A stretch of 64,000 bases of DNA, taken from assembly GCF_009601025.1 (NCBI RefSeq), contig NZ_WIVE01000010.1, positions 1 through 64,000 of the forward strand, in the 5' to 3' direction. Each line of letters starts with the position of its first letter. Position 1 is the stretch's first letter. The stretch is from Roseospira navarrensis. Its GTDB lineage: Bacteria > Pseudomonadota > Alphaproteobacteria > Rhodospirillales > Rhodospirillaceae. Below are positions 32,248-40,839 of the stretch, one piece after another. The notes beneath the pieces were generated by a model. The model did no database searches, had not been told where the DNA came from, and saw only the letters and a list, made by a program, of their open reading frames with translations. A program made the translations under genes and the position numbers.

Positions 32248-34524
32248 ATGCTCCGCCCCGTCCTGCTCCTCGCCCTCCTCTGCGCCCTGTTCAGCCCGCC
32301 GTCGGCGCTCGCCCAGACCGCCGCGCCGACCGCGGCCGCCGGTCCCCACAGCGAAACCGGCCGCCCGCGTATCGGCCTCGTGCTGGCCGGCGGCGGCGCC
32401 CTGGGAGCCGCGCACGTGGGCGTGATTCAGGTTCTGGAGCGCCTGGGCGTGCCCGTGGACATGGTCGCGGGCACGTCCATGGGCGCCCTGGTCGGCGGCC
32501 TGTACGCCACCGGCCGCAGCGGCGACGAGCTGGCCGAAACCCTGAAGGCCGTGGACTGGGCCGACGCGTTCCGGGACAGCCCGCCGCGCGCGGATCGGCC
32601 CTATTACAGGCGGCGCGAGGACCTGGACTATCTGGTGGACACCCGCCTTGCGGTGCGAGAGGACGGCGCGGTCGGCGGGCCCCTGGGACTGGTGCAGGGC
32701 CAGCGCATCGGCCTGATCCTGAAGCGGCTGACCCTGGGCGCCGCCCACGTCTCGGACTTCGACGCCCTGCCCCGACCGTTCCGCGCCGTGGCCGTGGATG
32801 TGGAGTCCGGGCACCCCGTCGTGCTGGGATCGGGCAGTCTGCCCGTGGCCATGCGCGCCAGCATGTCGGTGCCAGGCGTGTTTCCGCCGGTGGAGATCGA
32901 CGGCCAGTGGCTGCTGGACGGCGGCGTGGTCAACAACCTGCCCGTGGACGTGGCGCGCGCCATGGGGGCGGATCGGCTGATCGTGGTCAATCTGCCGGCC
33001 AACCTGAGCCCGCGCGACGAGATGACCAGCCCGCTCGCCGTCCTGGGCCAGATGATCAGCGTCGCCATCGACACCAACGCCAATGCGCAGCTCGCCAATC
33101 TGCGGCCCGGAGACATCCTGATCGAGCCGGATCTGGGCGACATGACCGCCACCGACTTCGACCGGGTGGCGGACGCGGTGGGGCTGGGGGCCGAGGCGGC
33201 CGAGGCCCAGGCCCCCGCGCTGCGACGACTGGCGGAGACGCTGGCCCAGGCCGGGCCGCCGGCGCCCCGACCCGTGGCGGTGGACGCCACCGTCTCCGAC
33301 GCCGACCCGGACACCTCGAACGTGATCGTGACGGACATCCGCTCGGACGGCGACGGCACGCTGAGCGACCGGGTCATTCTGGGCTATATCACCCAGACGG
33401 TGGGCGCCCCGCTGGACCTGGATCAGCTTGAGCGCGACCTGGCCACGCTGTACGGCCTGGACGTGTTCGAGCGCGTGGACTGGGGCCTGGAGCCCGCCGC
33501 CGACGGCCGCACCGGCACGCTGGTCATCATCTCCCGGGCGCGCGCCTGGGGGACCGACTCGATTCAGTTCGGGGCGCGCCTGTCGGACGATTTCCAGGGC
33601 AACGCCACCTACGGCCTGTCGGCCGCCTACACCTTCCGGCCCCTCAACGACCGGGGCGGATCGCTGCAACTGGGCGCCGAGATCGGCAACCGGCCGTCCC
33701 TCTCCGCCCGCCTGCTGCAGCCCCTGGACGACGGGCAGGACTGGATCCTGGGCGCGCGGCTGTCGGCCGAGCGGGGTGAGCGCCGCCTGTACACGGAAAC
33801 GCGCGGCCGTCAGGCCGGCGTGTACGATCTGGCGCTGATCCAGGGCGAGGCCTCGATGGCCCGCACCCTGGGAGACTGGGGCGCGGCCCGGGGCGGTCTG
33901 CGGCTGGCGACGGGGTGGATCGAGCCGACGTTCTCGGGCGGCGCCAGCGGGGGCACGCGGCTGCAGGGCGCGTTCGTCTTCGGCGGCGTGAGCGTGGATA
34001 CGCTCGATAGCGTGACCTGGCCCCGGTCCGGGTCGCTGGTGCAGGCCGAGGTCCGCCGGTCCCTGCCGGCGCTGGGGGCCGACGCGTCGTACAGCCAGAT
34101 CGACCTGGAGGCCTGGACCGCCCTGTCCTGGGGCCCCAACACCCTGGTGCCGCGCCTTGCGGCGGGCTACACCCTGGACGGCGAAGCGCCCGTGCCGGCC
34201 CTGTTCGGCCTGGGCGGATTCCTGTCGCTGTCGGGCTACGGCGAGACCCGGTTCCTGGGGCAGAACCGCCTGCTCGGCGCTCTGACCTACATGCGGCGGC
34301 TGACCGACGGCACGTTCAGCCCGCTGGATGTCCCGTTGTACGCCGGAACGTCCATCGAGGCCGGGAACGTCTGGGGGAACCGCGGTCTGCTGCCGGACGA
34401 CCTGCGCTACTCGGGCAGCCTGTTCGCGGGCGCTGACACCCCGTTCGGCCCGGCGTTTCTGGGCGTGGGCCTGGCGGCGCTGGACTCTCACTCGGTGTTC
34501 CTGCGCCTGGGCCGGCCGTTCTGA
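32248..34524 (+). CDS. patatin-like phospholipase with outer-membrane barrel (type Vd autotransporter, PlpD-like)
   Basis: A 758-aa protein. Residues 1-22 are a signal peptide ending in ALAQ. The patatin domain (about 40-300) has the oxyanion glycines LAGGGALGAAHVGV, nucleophile Ser77 in GTSMGAL and catalytic Asp224 in LLDGGVVNNLP. A POTRA-like segment (about 345-425, NVIVTDIRSDGDGTLSDRVI) precedes a C-terminal beta-barrel of the Omp85 kind ending in ...FLRLGRPF with a terminal Phe. This order matches the type Vd secretion proteins PlpD and FplA, whose passenger is a phospholipase A1. It should self-secrete its patatin domain across the outer membrane. ATG 32248 begins the signal peptide; the frame upstream is non-coding. 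Confidence 0.9.
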   Translation: MLRPVLLLALLCALFSPPSALAQTAAPTAAAGPHSETGRPRIGLVLAGGGALGAAHVGVIQVLERLGVPVDMVAGTSMGALVGGLYATGRSGDELAETLKAVDWADAFRDSPPRADRPYYRRREDLDYLVDTRLAVREDGAVGGPLGLVQGQRIGLILKRLTLGAAHVSDFDALPRPFRAVAVDVESGHPVVLGSGSLPVAMRASMSVPGVFPPVEIDGQWLLDGGVVNNLPVDVARAMGADRLIVVNLPANLSPRDEMTSPLAVLGQMISVAIDTNANAQLANLRPGDILIEPDLGDMTATDFDRVADAVGLGAEAAEAQAPALRRLAETLAQAGPPAPRPVAVDATVSDADPDTSNVIVTDIRSDGDGTLSDRVILGYITQTVGAPLDLDQLERDLATLYGLDVFERVDWGLEPAADGRTGTLVIISRARAWGTDSIQFGARLSDDFQGNATYGLSAAYTFRPLNDRGGSLQLGAEIGNRPSLSARLLQPLDDGQDWILGARLSAERGERRLYTETRGRQAGVYDLALIQGEASMARTLGDWGAARGGLRLATGWIEPTFSGGASGGTRLQGAFVFGGVSVDTLDSVTWPRSGSLVQAEVRRSLPALGADASYSQIDLEAWTALSWGPNTLVPRLAAGYTLDGEAPVPALFGLGGFLSLSGYGETRFLGQNRLLGALTYMRRLTDGTFSPLDVPLYAGTSIEAGNVWGNRGLLPDDLRYSGSLFAGADTPFGPAFLGVGLAALDSHSVFLRLGRPF

Positions 34525-34534
34525 GGGTCTGATA

Positions 34535-34612
34535 CGAGCGGCACCGGCCCTCTCCCCCACCCGGCACCCACGACAGGATCCTGATGGGTGGCCGGGTGGG
34601 GGCGAGGGCCAG
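34535..34612. repeat. hairpin element related to the family C core
   Basis: CTCTCCCCCACCCGGCACCCA and its opposed partner TGGGTGGCCGGGTGGGGGCG form a long stem like that at 28139-28287. The outer ends (GAGCGGCACCGGCCC) match the other copy in inverse orientation. It directly precedes the family B element at 34614 and follows the autotransporter stop, so it may also terminate that transcript. Confidence 0.65.
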
Positions 34613-34613
34613 G

Positions 34614-34817
34614 GCGACGGGCTCAGGTTAACGAGATCGCTCTTCCCGGTCCTTGCAGGGGGTCGGAGACCCGCGCTCGAGGTCCTTCAGCCGCTTCGCG
34701 GCTTCAGGATGACATCCTATAATTTTAGTGGGTCATCCCGAGTGAGCTTAGCGAGACGAGGGATCTCGAGAGGCCTGCTCAGGCGGCGCTGAACAGGCCG
34801 TCATGTTGGGTTGACCG
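34614..34817. mobile_element. MITE-like repeat element, family B copy 3
   Basis: The left end GCGACGGGCTCAGGTTAAC is well preserved; the right end (GTCATGTTGGGTTGACCGC) is a diverged inverted copy. Modules are CTCGAGGTCCTTCAGCC...CAGGATGACA and GTCATCCCGAGTGAGC...GGATCTCGAGAGG around an AT-rich centre. The right end abuts the stop codon of the metallopeptidase gene. No flanking direct repeat is seen. Confidence 0.7.
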
Positions 34818-35240
34818 CTAAAACCCGTCCTCGTCCGCCTCGGACTCGATGGCCTCCATGTCGTCGTCGGAAAAGCCGAAGTGGTGGCCGATCTCGTGGA
34901 TCAGCACGTGCCGGACCACGTGGGTCAGGTCCTCGCCCGTTTCACACCAGTAGTCCAGGATGGGCCCCCGGTAGAGAATCACCCGGTCGAGATCGTCCGG
35001 GGCGTCGGCGACGCTTTTGAACGGCAGCGCAACGCCCTGATACAGGCCGAGCAGGTCGAACGGGCTGTCCAGCGCCATGTCGGCGCAGACCTCCTCGTCG
35101 GGGAAGTCCTCGATGCGGATGGCGAGCCCCGCCGTCATGCGGCGCATGGGCCCGGGGATGGAGGCCAAGGCCTCCTGCGCCATGGCCTCCAGATCGGCCA
35201 GGGACGGGGGCGTGGTGAACCGCGCGGGGGTCTCGGTCAT
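34818..35240 (-). CDS. metallopeptidase family (minimal zincin, COG3824) protein
   Basis: A 140-aa protein. HVLIHEIGHHFGFSDDDM near the C-terminus is an HExxHxxGxxxxD zinc motif, and LGLYQGVAL, VILYRGPILDYW are the other family blocks. This is the short zincin-like family common in alphaproteobacteria and actinobacteria, with no known substrate. ATG 35240 was chosen because the family starts near SLADLEAMAQEAL. It is divergent from phhB. The stop codon lies at the edge of an inserted repeat. Confidence 0.88.
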   Translation of the reverse strand: MTETPARFTTPPSLADLEAMAQEALASIPGPMRRMTAGLAIRIEDFPDEEVCADMALDSPFDLLGLYQGVALPFKSVADAPDDLDRVILYRGPILDYWCETGEDLTHVVRHVLIHEIGHHFGFSDDDMEAIESEADEDGF

Positions 35241-35374
35241 GACAGACGGGCCGGGCTGCGGGGGTTGATGGACGGGCCGAGGCGGCCAACGTGAAGCCTC
35301 ATCGTCTTTCACGGACGGCACCGGACTCCAACGGACATCGTCCGTGGCCGTTGGCATACCACGAGGAGGCTTTC

Positions 35375-35668
35375 ATGTCCGCACCCCTGAGCGACCTCGA
35401 ACGCGCCGAATCCCTCGCCACCCTGGTCGGCTGGGATCAGGTCGAGGACCGCGACGCGATCCACAAGACCTACTCCTTCAAGGACTTCAGCGAGGCCTTC
35501 GGCTTCATGGCCCGGGCCGCCCTGGAGGCCGAGAAGGCCGACCACCACCCGGAATGGTTCAACGTTTACAAGACCGTCGCCGTCACCCTGTCCACGCACG
35601 ACGCGGGCGGCGTGACGGACAAGGACATCGCGCTCGCCCGCGCCATGGACGCCATCGCGGGCGCCTGA
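35375..35668 (+). CDS. phhB: 4a-hydroxytetrahydrobiopterin dehydratase
   Basis: A 97-aa pterin-4a-carbinolamine dehydratase. The motif [14 protein letters not shown] with the later [11 protein letters not shown] contains the catalytic His pair and the terminal Asp. It regenerates the pterin cofactor used by phenylalanine hydroxylase, but no phhA is in the window. GAGGAGG lies 6 bases before ATG 35375. Stand-alone copies in alphaproteobacteria are often of uncertain role. Confidence 0.93.
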   Translation: MSAPLSDLERAESLATLVGWDQVEDRDAIHKTYSFKDFSEAFGFMARAALEAEKADHHPEWFNVYKTVAVTLSTHDAGGVTDKDIALARAMDAIAGA

Positions 35669-35954
35669 CCCGCCCGCCCCGCAGCGTCCGGGGCACCGGG
35701 CGCCCGGTCGCGCCGCCCGGCCGCCGGTCGATGCGCCGCCGGATCAGTGCCACCAACTCTTCATGCAGGACAGGCCCGGCCCCCGGTTGAAATCAGGGGA
35801 CCGGGCCACAATGTGCCCAACGCCCGTTCGGGGCACAGATAGGCGCGAGCGGCCGCGCACGCGCCCTGCCGCCGCCAAGGACAGCGTTTCATGCAGCCCC
35901 CTTGACCCTGCCGGCTCCGCACATGGGGTGGGCGAACGATGGAGAGACAAGGTC

Positions 35955-37853
35955 ATGGACATGAACACCGCCGGCGCGGGCGCGGCCCGCGTCCGCTTCC
36001 CGGTGCCGCCCCATGTGGCGGCCATCGTCGAGGCCGCCCCCAGCGTCTACGTCGCGGAAAGCCGTGAAGAACTGCTGGAGAAGGCCTGCGGCGGTCCGGC
36101 ATGCGATTTCTTTGAAGTCGGCTACGACACGCCGGGCAAGGGCTGGGTCCTTGAGGCGACGGTGTCCCGCGGCAAGAACGGCGCCGCCGTGAACTACGTG
36201 GACACCTACATGCGCCGCCGCGATCCCGACAGCATGGTGGTGGCCGACGACGGCCCGTCCGACAAGCCCCGCTTCAAGGACCGCTTCGGCGTGCCGTTCA
36301 CCGACGCGCGGCAGGAGATTCTGGACTGGCTGGCGGGTCAGGACCTCATCCTGGTGCCGTTCCGCTCCGGCCACGCCGAGCACGGCTACGACAGTCTGTT
36401 CATCGGGCCGGCGAATGCCGGCTTTTTCGCGGGCGGTCTGGCGGACCTGCAAGGCCACGTGGCCGGCAGCGCGGCCGGCGCGGATTTCAAGCCGCAGGCG
36501 TTCATCTTCCTGGCGCCGCCGTTCCGGCACACGCTGTGCGACGGCAAGCAGGTGGTGGTTCACAACCGAACCGAGGACATGCACGAGATCTTCTCGCTCA
36601 ACCTCTATCCGGGACCGAGCGCGAAGAAGGGCGTCTATGGCATCCTGCTGAATATCGGCGAGGCCGAGGGGTGGGTGACCAACCATGCCTCCACGGTTCA
36701 GGTGGTCACGCCGTACGACTACACCTTTACCATCATGCACGAGGGGGCGTCCGGCGGCGGCAAGAGCGAAATGCTCGAATACCCGCACCGCGAACATGAC
36801 GGCCGCCTGCGCCTGGGTCACAACCTGGTGACCGATGAAACGCGGCATCTGGTGCTGTCGCAGACCTGCCGCCTGCATCCCGTGACCGACGACATGGCGC
36901 AGTCCCATCCCCACCTGCAGCGCCCGGGCGGCAAGCTGGTCACCATGGACGCCGAGAACGCCTGGTTCGTCCGGGTCGATCACATCACCGGCTACGGCAC
37001 CGACCCGCAGTTGGAGCGGATCTGCGCCGCGCCCTCCAAGCCGCTGATCTTCATCAACGTGCAGGGGGTGCCGCACGCGACCACGCTGATCTGGGAACAC
37101 ACCGAGGACGCGCCCGGCAAACCCTGCCCCAACCCGCGGGTCATCCTGCCGCGCGACGAGGTGCCGAACATCCAGGACGAGCCGGTCGAGGTGGATATCC
37201 GCACCCTGGGCATCCGCACCCCGCCGTGTACCCGCGACAATCCCACCTACGGCATCTTCGGCATGATGCACATCCTGCCGCCGGCGCTCGGCTGGATGTG
37301 GCGGCTTGCCGCGCCGCGCGGGCACGCCAACCCCAGCATCGTCGATACCGCCGGCCTGCAGAGCGAGGGCGTGGGCTCCTTCTGGCCCTTCGCCACCGGC
37401 CGCGTGGTGGACTTCGCCAACATCCTGCTGAAGCAGGTGCGCGAGACCCCGGAAACCGACTTCGCCATCTTCCCGAACAGTCACATCGGCGCCTGGCATG
37501 TGGGCTTCATGCCGCAGTGGATCGGCCGCGAGTATCTGGCCCGGCGCGGCGGCGCCCGCTTCCGGCGCGGTCAGTTGCGCCGGGCGGACACGCCGCTGCT
37601 GGGCTATGTGCTCCTCCAGATGCATGTGGAGGGCGCCAACGTGCCCGACTTCTTCCTCCAGGTGAACCTTCAGCCCGAGGTGGGCGACGAGGCGTACCGG
37701 GAGGGGGCCGAGCAGCTCAAGGCGTTCTTCCGGCGCGAGCTGGAGCCCCTGCGCCAGGACCCGCGGCTTGATCCGCTCGGCAAGCGGATCATCGAGGTGT
37801 TCTACGACGGCGGCAGCCAGGGGCAGTTCAAGAATGTCTGGGAGGCCGCCTGA
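35955..37853 (+). CDS. DUF4914 family, PEP carboxykinase-like protein
   Basis: A 632-aa protein. MHEGASGGGKSEML (P-loop GASGGGKS at 264-271) resembles the kinase-1 loop of PEP carboxykinases, in a context of LLNIGEAEGWVTNHASTVQV before it and CTRDNPTYGIFGMMHILPP and HVGFMPQWIGREYLA after. This fits DUF4914, a PEPCK-like family of unknown reaction. It has no signal peptide. ATG 35955 with GGAGAG upstream; a second ATG follows two codons later. It stands alone, followed by a family A repeat. Whether it phosphorylates or decarboxylates a small acid cannot be told. Confidence 0.75.
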   Translation: MDMNTAGAGAARVRFPVPPHVAAIVEAAPSVYVAESREELLEKACGGPACDFFEVGYDTPGKGWVLEATVSRGKNGAAVNYVDTYMRRRDPDSMVVADDGPSDKPRFKDRFGVPFTDARQEILDWLAGQDLILVPFRSGHAEHGYDSLFIGPANAGFFAGGLADLQGHVAGSAAGADFKPQAFIFLAPPFRHTLCDGKQVVVHNRTEDMHEIFSLNLYPGPSAKKGVYGILLNIGEAEGWVTNHASTVQVVTPYDYTFTIMHEGASGGGKSEMLEYPHREHDGRLRLGHNLVTDETRHLVLSQTCRLHPVTDDMAQSHPHLQRPGGKLVTMDAENAWFVRVDHITGYGTDPQLERICAAPSKPLIFINVQGVPHATTLIWEHTEDAPGKPCPNPRVILPRDEVPNIQDEPVEVDIRTLGIRTPPCTRDNPTYGIFGMMHILPPALGWMWRLAAPRGHANPSIVDTAGLQSEGVGSFWPFATGRVVDFANILLKQVRETPETDFAIFPNSHIGAWHVGFMPQWIGREYLARRGGARFRRGQLRRADTPLLGYVLLQMHVEGANVPDFFLQVNLQPEVGDEAYREGAEQLKAFFRRELEPLRQDPRLDPLGKRIIEVFYDGGSQGQFKNVWEAA

Positions 37854-37864
37854 TCCCGCACCGG

Positions 37865-38135
37865 GCGGGGCGCCAGGATCCGCACAGGGCTCCGAACTCG
37901 GATGACAGGGGTGTATGGTTCGTGCCTGATCACGAGATCCTCCACGCCCTTCGGGCGCTCAGGATGACATTCTCTATTAAAGGTGTGTCATCCTGAGGGA
38001 GCCCCCGCGACCATCGTTCCGATGGTCGCGCTCCTTTGCGGCGACGCGAAGCGTCGCCGGGGGCGACTGAAGGACCTCTTGAGGCGGGTTCCCCCCATCC
38101 GTGTCACAGAACGGCAATCCCGGGGCGGGGCCCTG
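37865..38135. repeat. family A dispersed hairpin repeat, copy 3
   Basis: The left module CGAGATCCTCCACGCCC...CTCAGGATGACA (about 37931-37969), a centre of TTCTCTATTAAAGG, and the 93-bp right arm 37992-38084 with two internal hairpins. Flanks shared with 24660-24945 extend it to about 37865 and 38135. It fills most of the 370-bp gap between the DUF4914 gene and tRNA-Gln. Confidence 0.8.
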
Positions 38136-38159
38136 CGGGGCACGCACTTGCCGCTTGAC

Positions 38160-38193
38160 GAGGGACGCGGGCTTGGACAAGTTTGCGTCCCTC
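38160..38193. promoter_or_regulatory. inverted repeat just upstream of tRNA-Gln
   Basis: A perfect 9-bp inverted repeat GAGGGACGC (38160-38168) / GCGTCCCTC (38185-38193) ends 30 bp before the tRNA. A TTGACG at 38155-38160 is a possible -35 element, but the -10 hexamer at the right distance (CAAGTT) is poor. Confidence 0.3.
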
Positions 38194-38223
38194 CGGGCGA
38201 TGCCAGACACCGCCCGGCCCGGA

Positions 38224-38297
38224 TGGGGCGTAGCCAAGCGGTAAGGCAGCGGGTTTTGGTCCCGCGATCCCAGGTTCGAATCCTGGCGCCCCAGCCA
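38224..38297 (+). tRNA. tRNA-Gln (anticodon TTG)
   Basis: A 74-nt cloverleaf with the CCA end encoded. Acceptor stem TGGGGCG/CGCCCCA, discriminator G, anticodon arm GCGGG-TTTTGGT-CCCGC with anticodon TTG, and T arm CCAGG-TTCGAAT-CCTGG. It reads CAA and, with wobble, CAG codons. No other tRNA is adjacent. Confidence 0.97.
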
Positions 38298-38351
38298 CCA
38301 TGACGTTTTCCGCCGCTGCGATCGCCCCCCGGCGGCCGGCAGCCCGCACGA

Positions 38352-38400
38352 TGGGAAAAACCGAAAGGCCCCGGGTCGGTTCGACCGATCCGGGGCCTTC
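38352..38400 (-). terminator. strong hairpin terminator between tRNA-Gln and a small minus-strand ORF
   Basis: Stem AAGGCCCCGG/CCGGGGCCTT (38365-38399) with a loop that itself can pair (TCGGTTCGACCGA). On the minus strand it is followed by TCGGTTTTTCCC, so it best terminates leftward transcription from the small ORF at 38441-38524. It may also end the tRNA transcript on the plus strand (CTTCTTCC). Confidence 0.75.
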
Positions 38401-38440
38401 TTCCTGTCTGGCCTGCCGTTCCGTGACCTGTCCCGTTGGC

Positions 38441-38524
38441 CTACAGGGTGGCGTATTGGGATATGGCGGCCATGACCAGATAGACGATATAGATATACCG
38501 GCCGATTTCTGTTTCCGCGAACAT
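38441..38524 (-). CDS. possible 27-aa single-span membrane peptide
   Basis: A 27-residue ORF with an excellent ribosome-binding site (GGGAGGCAG, 3-4 bases before ATG 38524). The peptide starts MFAETEIGRY and continues with a hydrophobic, aromatic-rich helix of about 17 residues (YIYIVYLVMAAISQYATL is the second part). The layout (short acidic N-terminus, one membrane helix, almost no tail) resembles subunits such as CydX or KdpF, but no partner is nearby. A strong minus-strand terminator about 40 bp downstream supports transcription. Coding status is unproven. Confidence 0.5.
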   Translation of the reverse strand: MFAETEIGRYIYIVYLVMAAISQYATL

Positions 38525-38891
38525 GACTGCCTCCCCCATCCTGCCATCCTTCAACACCTTTACTGTACCACTTCAGCGGTCGCCGCGGCACAAGACAGGG
38601 GGCTCTCTCGGTTTTTATTAAGACGGACTGTGATATGCCCTACACAGAAACAACAGGCTTTTATAAAAGACTATGGTTAATGCCGCGCGTCAGACGATCC
38701 GCGCACGCCACGGCAACGCCTTTTACGAGCGGTCCGATTCTAATGCCCGCTTTGCGATGAGCTCCCTTGGCCGACTCCACCGCCCCGGCGTCCCGGTTTA
38801 GCCCCCTCTTGCCCGGAGCCCCGGTGTCCTGTACACGAGCGCCACCGCCGGGCCGGGCCCGGCCCGCCCCATGCCAGAGGAGGGATGCCGC
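38525..38891. other. AT-richer intergenic region before the carbonic anhydrase gene
   Basis: About 365 bp. It includes TTTTTATTAAG and TTTTATAAAAG stretches near 38614 and 38659 that stand out against the GC-rich surroundings and may hold promoters for the small minus-strand ORF. No dispersed repeat or further gene was recognised. Confidence 0.4.
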
Positions 38892-39524
38892 ATGGGTGTC
38901 GAGCGACTGTTCGGCAACAATGCCCGCTGGGTCGAGCGCAAGACCGCGGGTGATCCGGATTTCTTTCACCGCCTGGCCACCCAGCAGACACCGGAGTTCC
39001 TGTGGATCGGCTGTTCCGACAGCCGGGTGCCCGCCAACGAGATCGTCGGACTGGATCCGGGCGAACTGTTCGTCCACCGCAACGTCGCCAACATGGTGAT
39101 CGCGTCGGACCTGAACCTTTTGACGGTCCTCCAGTACGCCGTTGATATTCTGAGGGTCCGGCACGTGATCGTCGGGGGCCACTACGGCTGTGGCGGCGTC
39201 AAGGCGGCGCTGAGTCATCAGGCGTTCGGGCTCATCGACAACTGGTTGCGCCCGATCAAGAAGATCATCGCCGCGCATGCCGCCGACCTGGCCGGACTGA
39301 GCGACGACGCCCAGGTGGACCGCCTGTGCGAATTGAACGTGATCGCCCAGGCCAGCAATGTGGCCGCCACCACCATCGTCCAGGACGCCTGGGCGCGCGG
39401 CCAGGACCTCCAGGTGCACGGCTGGATCTACGCGCTGGAGGACGGCCACCTTCGGGATCTGAAGTGTTCGCTGTCCGGTCCCGAGGACCTTGACGAGGTC
39501 ATGCGGCTGATCCCGCGGCGCTGA
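38892..39524 (+). CDS. beta-class carbonic anhydrase
   Basis: A 210-aa enzyme that interconverts CO2 and bicarbonate. Zinc ligands lie in WIGCSDSRVP (Cys with the Asp-Arg dyad) and GGHYGCGGV (His and Cys), and LFVHRNVANMV follows the first block. AGGAGG 8 bases upstream decides ATG 38892 over the ATG 21 bases earlier. Bicarbonate supply for the acyl-CoA carboxylases is a plausible use; this is inference. It converges with the DUF3422 gene. Confidence 0.95.
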   Translation: MGVERLFGNNARWVERKTAGDPDFFHRLATQQTPEFLWIGCSDSRVPANEIVGLDPGELFVHRNVANMVIASDLNLLTVLQYAVDILRVRHVIVGGHYGCGGVKAALSHQAFGLIDNWLRPIKKIIAAHAADLAGLSDDAQVDRLCELNVIAQASNVAATTIVQDAWARGQDLQVHGWIYALEDGHLRDLKCSLSGPEDLDEVMRLIPRR

Positions 39525-39537
39525 CTGACGGCCGGGC

Positions 39538-40839
39538 TCAGTCCCGGCCGCGCCGCTTCACCACGGCGCGCTTGGCCCGGCGGATGCCGTACCAGACCAG
39601 CCCGGCCACCACGGGCACCGACAGCGCGGTGGCGATGCCCACGTTGACCGGCAGGCCGGCGTCCTTCAGGCCCTTGAACAGATAGCCCACCAGGCCGACG
39701 GCGTAATAACTGATGGCCACGACGGACAGGCCCTCCACCGTCTCCTGCAGCTTGAGCTGGATGCGGGACCGCTCGTTCATGCTGTTGAGCAGGTCGCTGT
39801 TCTGGCGCTCCAGCCCCACCTCGACCCGCGCGCGCAGAAGGCTGCCGATGCGGGAGGCCCGCTGGGCCAGGGATTCCTGGCGCTCGGCCGCCGATTCGCA
39901 CGTGGACATGGCCGGCCCCATGCGGCGCTCCAGGAAGCCGTCGATGGTCAGATAGCCTTCCAGGCGGTCGGTGCGCAGGTCCCGCAGGCGCTGGCGCACC
40001 AGTCCGTAATAAGCCCGGGTCGCCCCGAACCGATAGCTCGTGCGCGCCGCCAGACTCTCGATGTCGGCGGACAACTGGGACAGGCGGCCCAGCAGTTCCG
40101 CATCCGTGGTCTGGTCCGCCGCATCGGCCATGCGCGTGCTGACGATGGCCAGGCTCTCGTCGATCACCCGCAGCCGGGGAATGGTGTCCTGGGCCAGCGG
40201 CAGCGACAGCAGGGCGAGCGCCCGATAGGTGTTCATCTCGATGAGCCGCTGAACCGTGCGCCCGGCGTGGCGGGCGTCCAGGCCGCAGTCCTGCAGCAGC
40301 ATGCGCGTGAAGCCGTCCGCATGCAGCCGGAAATCCGCCCAGACGCGGCCCTTGCCGCCGGCGACGGTATTGGCCACCAGCGGGTTGCCGTTGAAATAGC
40401 GCAGCGAGATTTCCTCGGCGCCCGGGATCTCCGCGTCGCACGGCAGCATGGCCAGATGCAGCGCCGACAGCACCTCGCCCGGCAGATCGGCCAGCCATTC
40501 GTGCGGCAGTTCGTCGATCACCGTCTTGTCGAACGGATCGGAAACGTGCGCCCGGCGATAAAAGGTGAACGAACTGAACTCGGTGTGGCGCTCCCACTTG
40601 GCCGTCAGGCCGCCGAAGTCGGCGATGTGCTGTTTCGCCCCGGCCGCCGGGGCGGAGCCCCCCTTGCGGGCGCACAGCGCCGAAAAGTGGGCATGGTCGG
40701 TCTCGGCCCCGTGCTCGCCCGACAGGACGGTGAACTGCGAGACCCGGAGCGGCGCGCGCAGCGGATCGGAGGGGCGCGCGTGCAACTCTCCGATGAGCTG
40801 CTCCCGCTGCGGGTGCTGGCGAAAGGGGGCGGCTTTCAT
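39538..40839 (-). CDS. DUF3422 family membrane-anchored protein
   Basis: A 433-aa protein starting MKAAPFRQHPQREQLIGELHARP, the DUF3422 start. The middle is a long helical region with coiled-coil character (LRRMG..., RIGSLLRARVEVGLERQNSD), and the last 70 residues contain two hydrophobic helices (VVAISYYAVGLVGYLFKGL and GIATALSVPVVAGLVWYGI) followed by a basic tail, the arrangement seen in CorA-like proteins. Function is unknown. ATG 40839 overlaps the trpF stop by 4 bp, so it is coupled to trpF-pyrF. Confidence 0.9.
   Translation of the reverse strand: MKAAPFRQHPQREQLIGELHARPSDPLRAPLRVSQFTVLSGEHGAETDHAHFSALCARKGGSAPAAGAKQHIADFGGLTAKWERHTEFSSFTFYRRAHVSDPFDKTVIDELPHEWLADLPGEVLSALHLAMLPCDAEIPGAEEISLRYFNGNPLVANTVAGGKGRVWADFRLHADGFTRMLLQDCGLDARHAGRTVQRLIEMNTYRALALLSLPLAQDTIPRLRVIDESLAIVSTRMADAADQTTDAELLGRLSQLSADIESLAARTSYRFGATRAYYGLVRQRLRDLRTDRLEGYLTIDGFLERRMGPAMSTCESAAERQESLAQRASRIGSLLRARVEVGLERQNSDLLNSMNERSRIQLKLQETVEGLSVVAISYYAVGLVGYLFKGLKDAGLPVNVGIATALSVPVVAGLVWYGIRRAKRAVVKRRGRD

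Noticed and set aside
38224-38297. tRNA-Gln as an integration (att) site of a genomic island
   Set aside because: No integrase gene and no repeated 3' end of the tRNA was found in the window.
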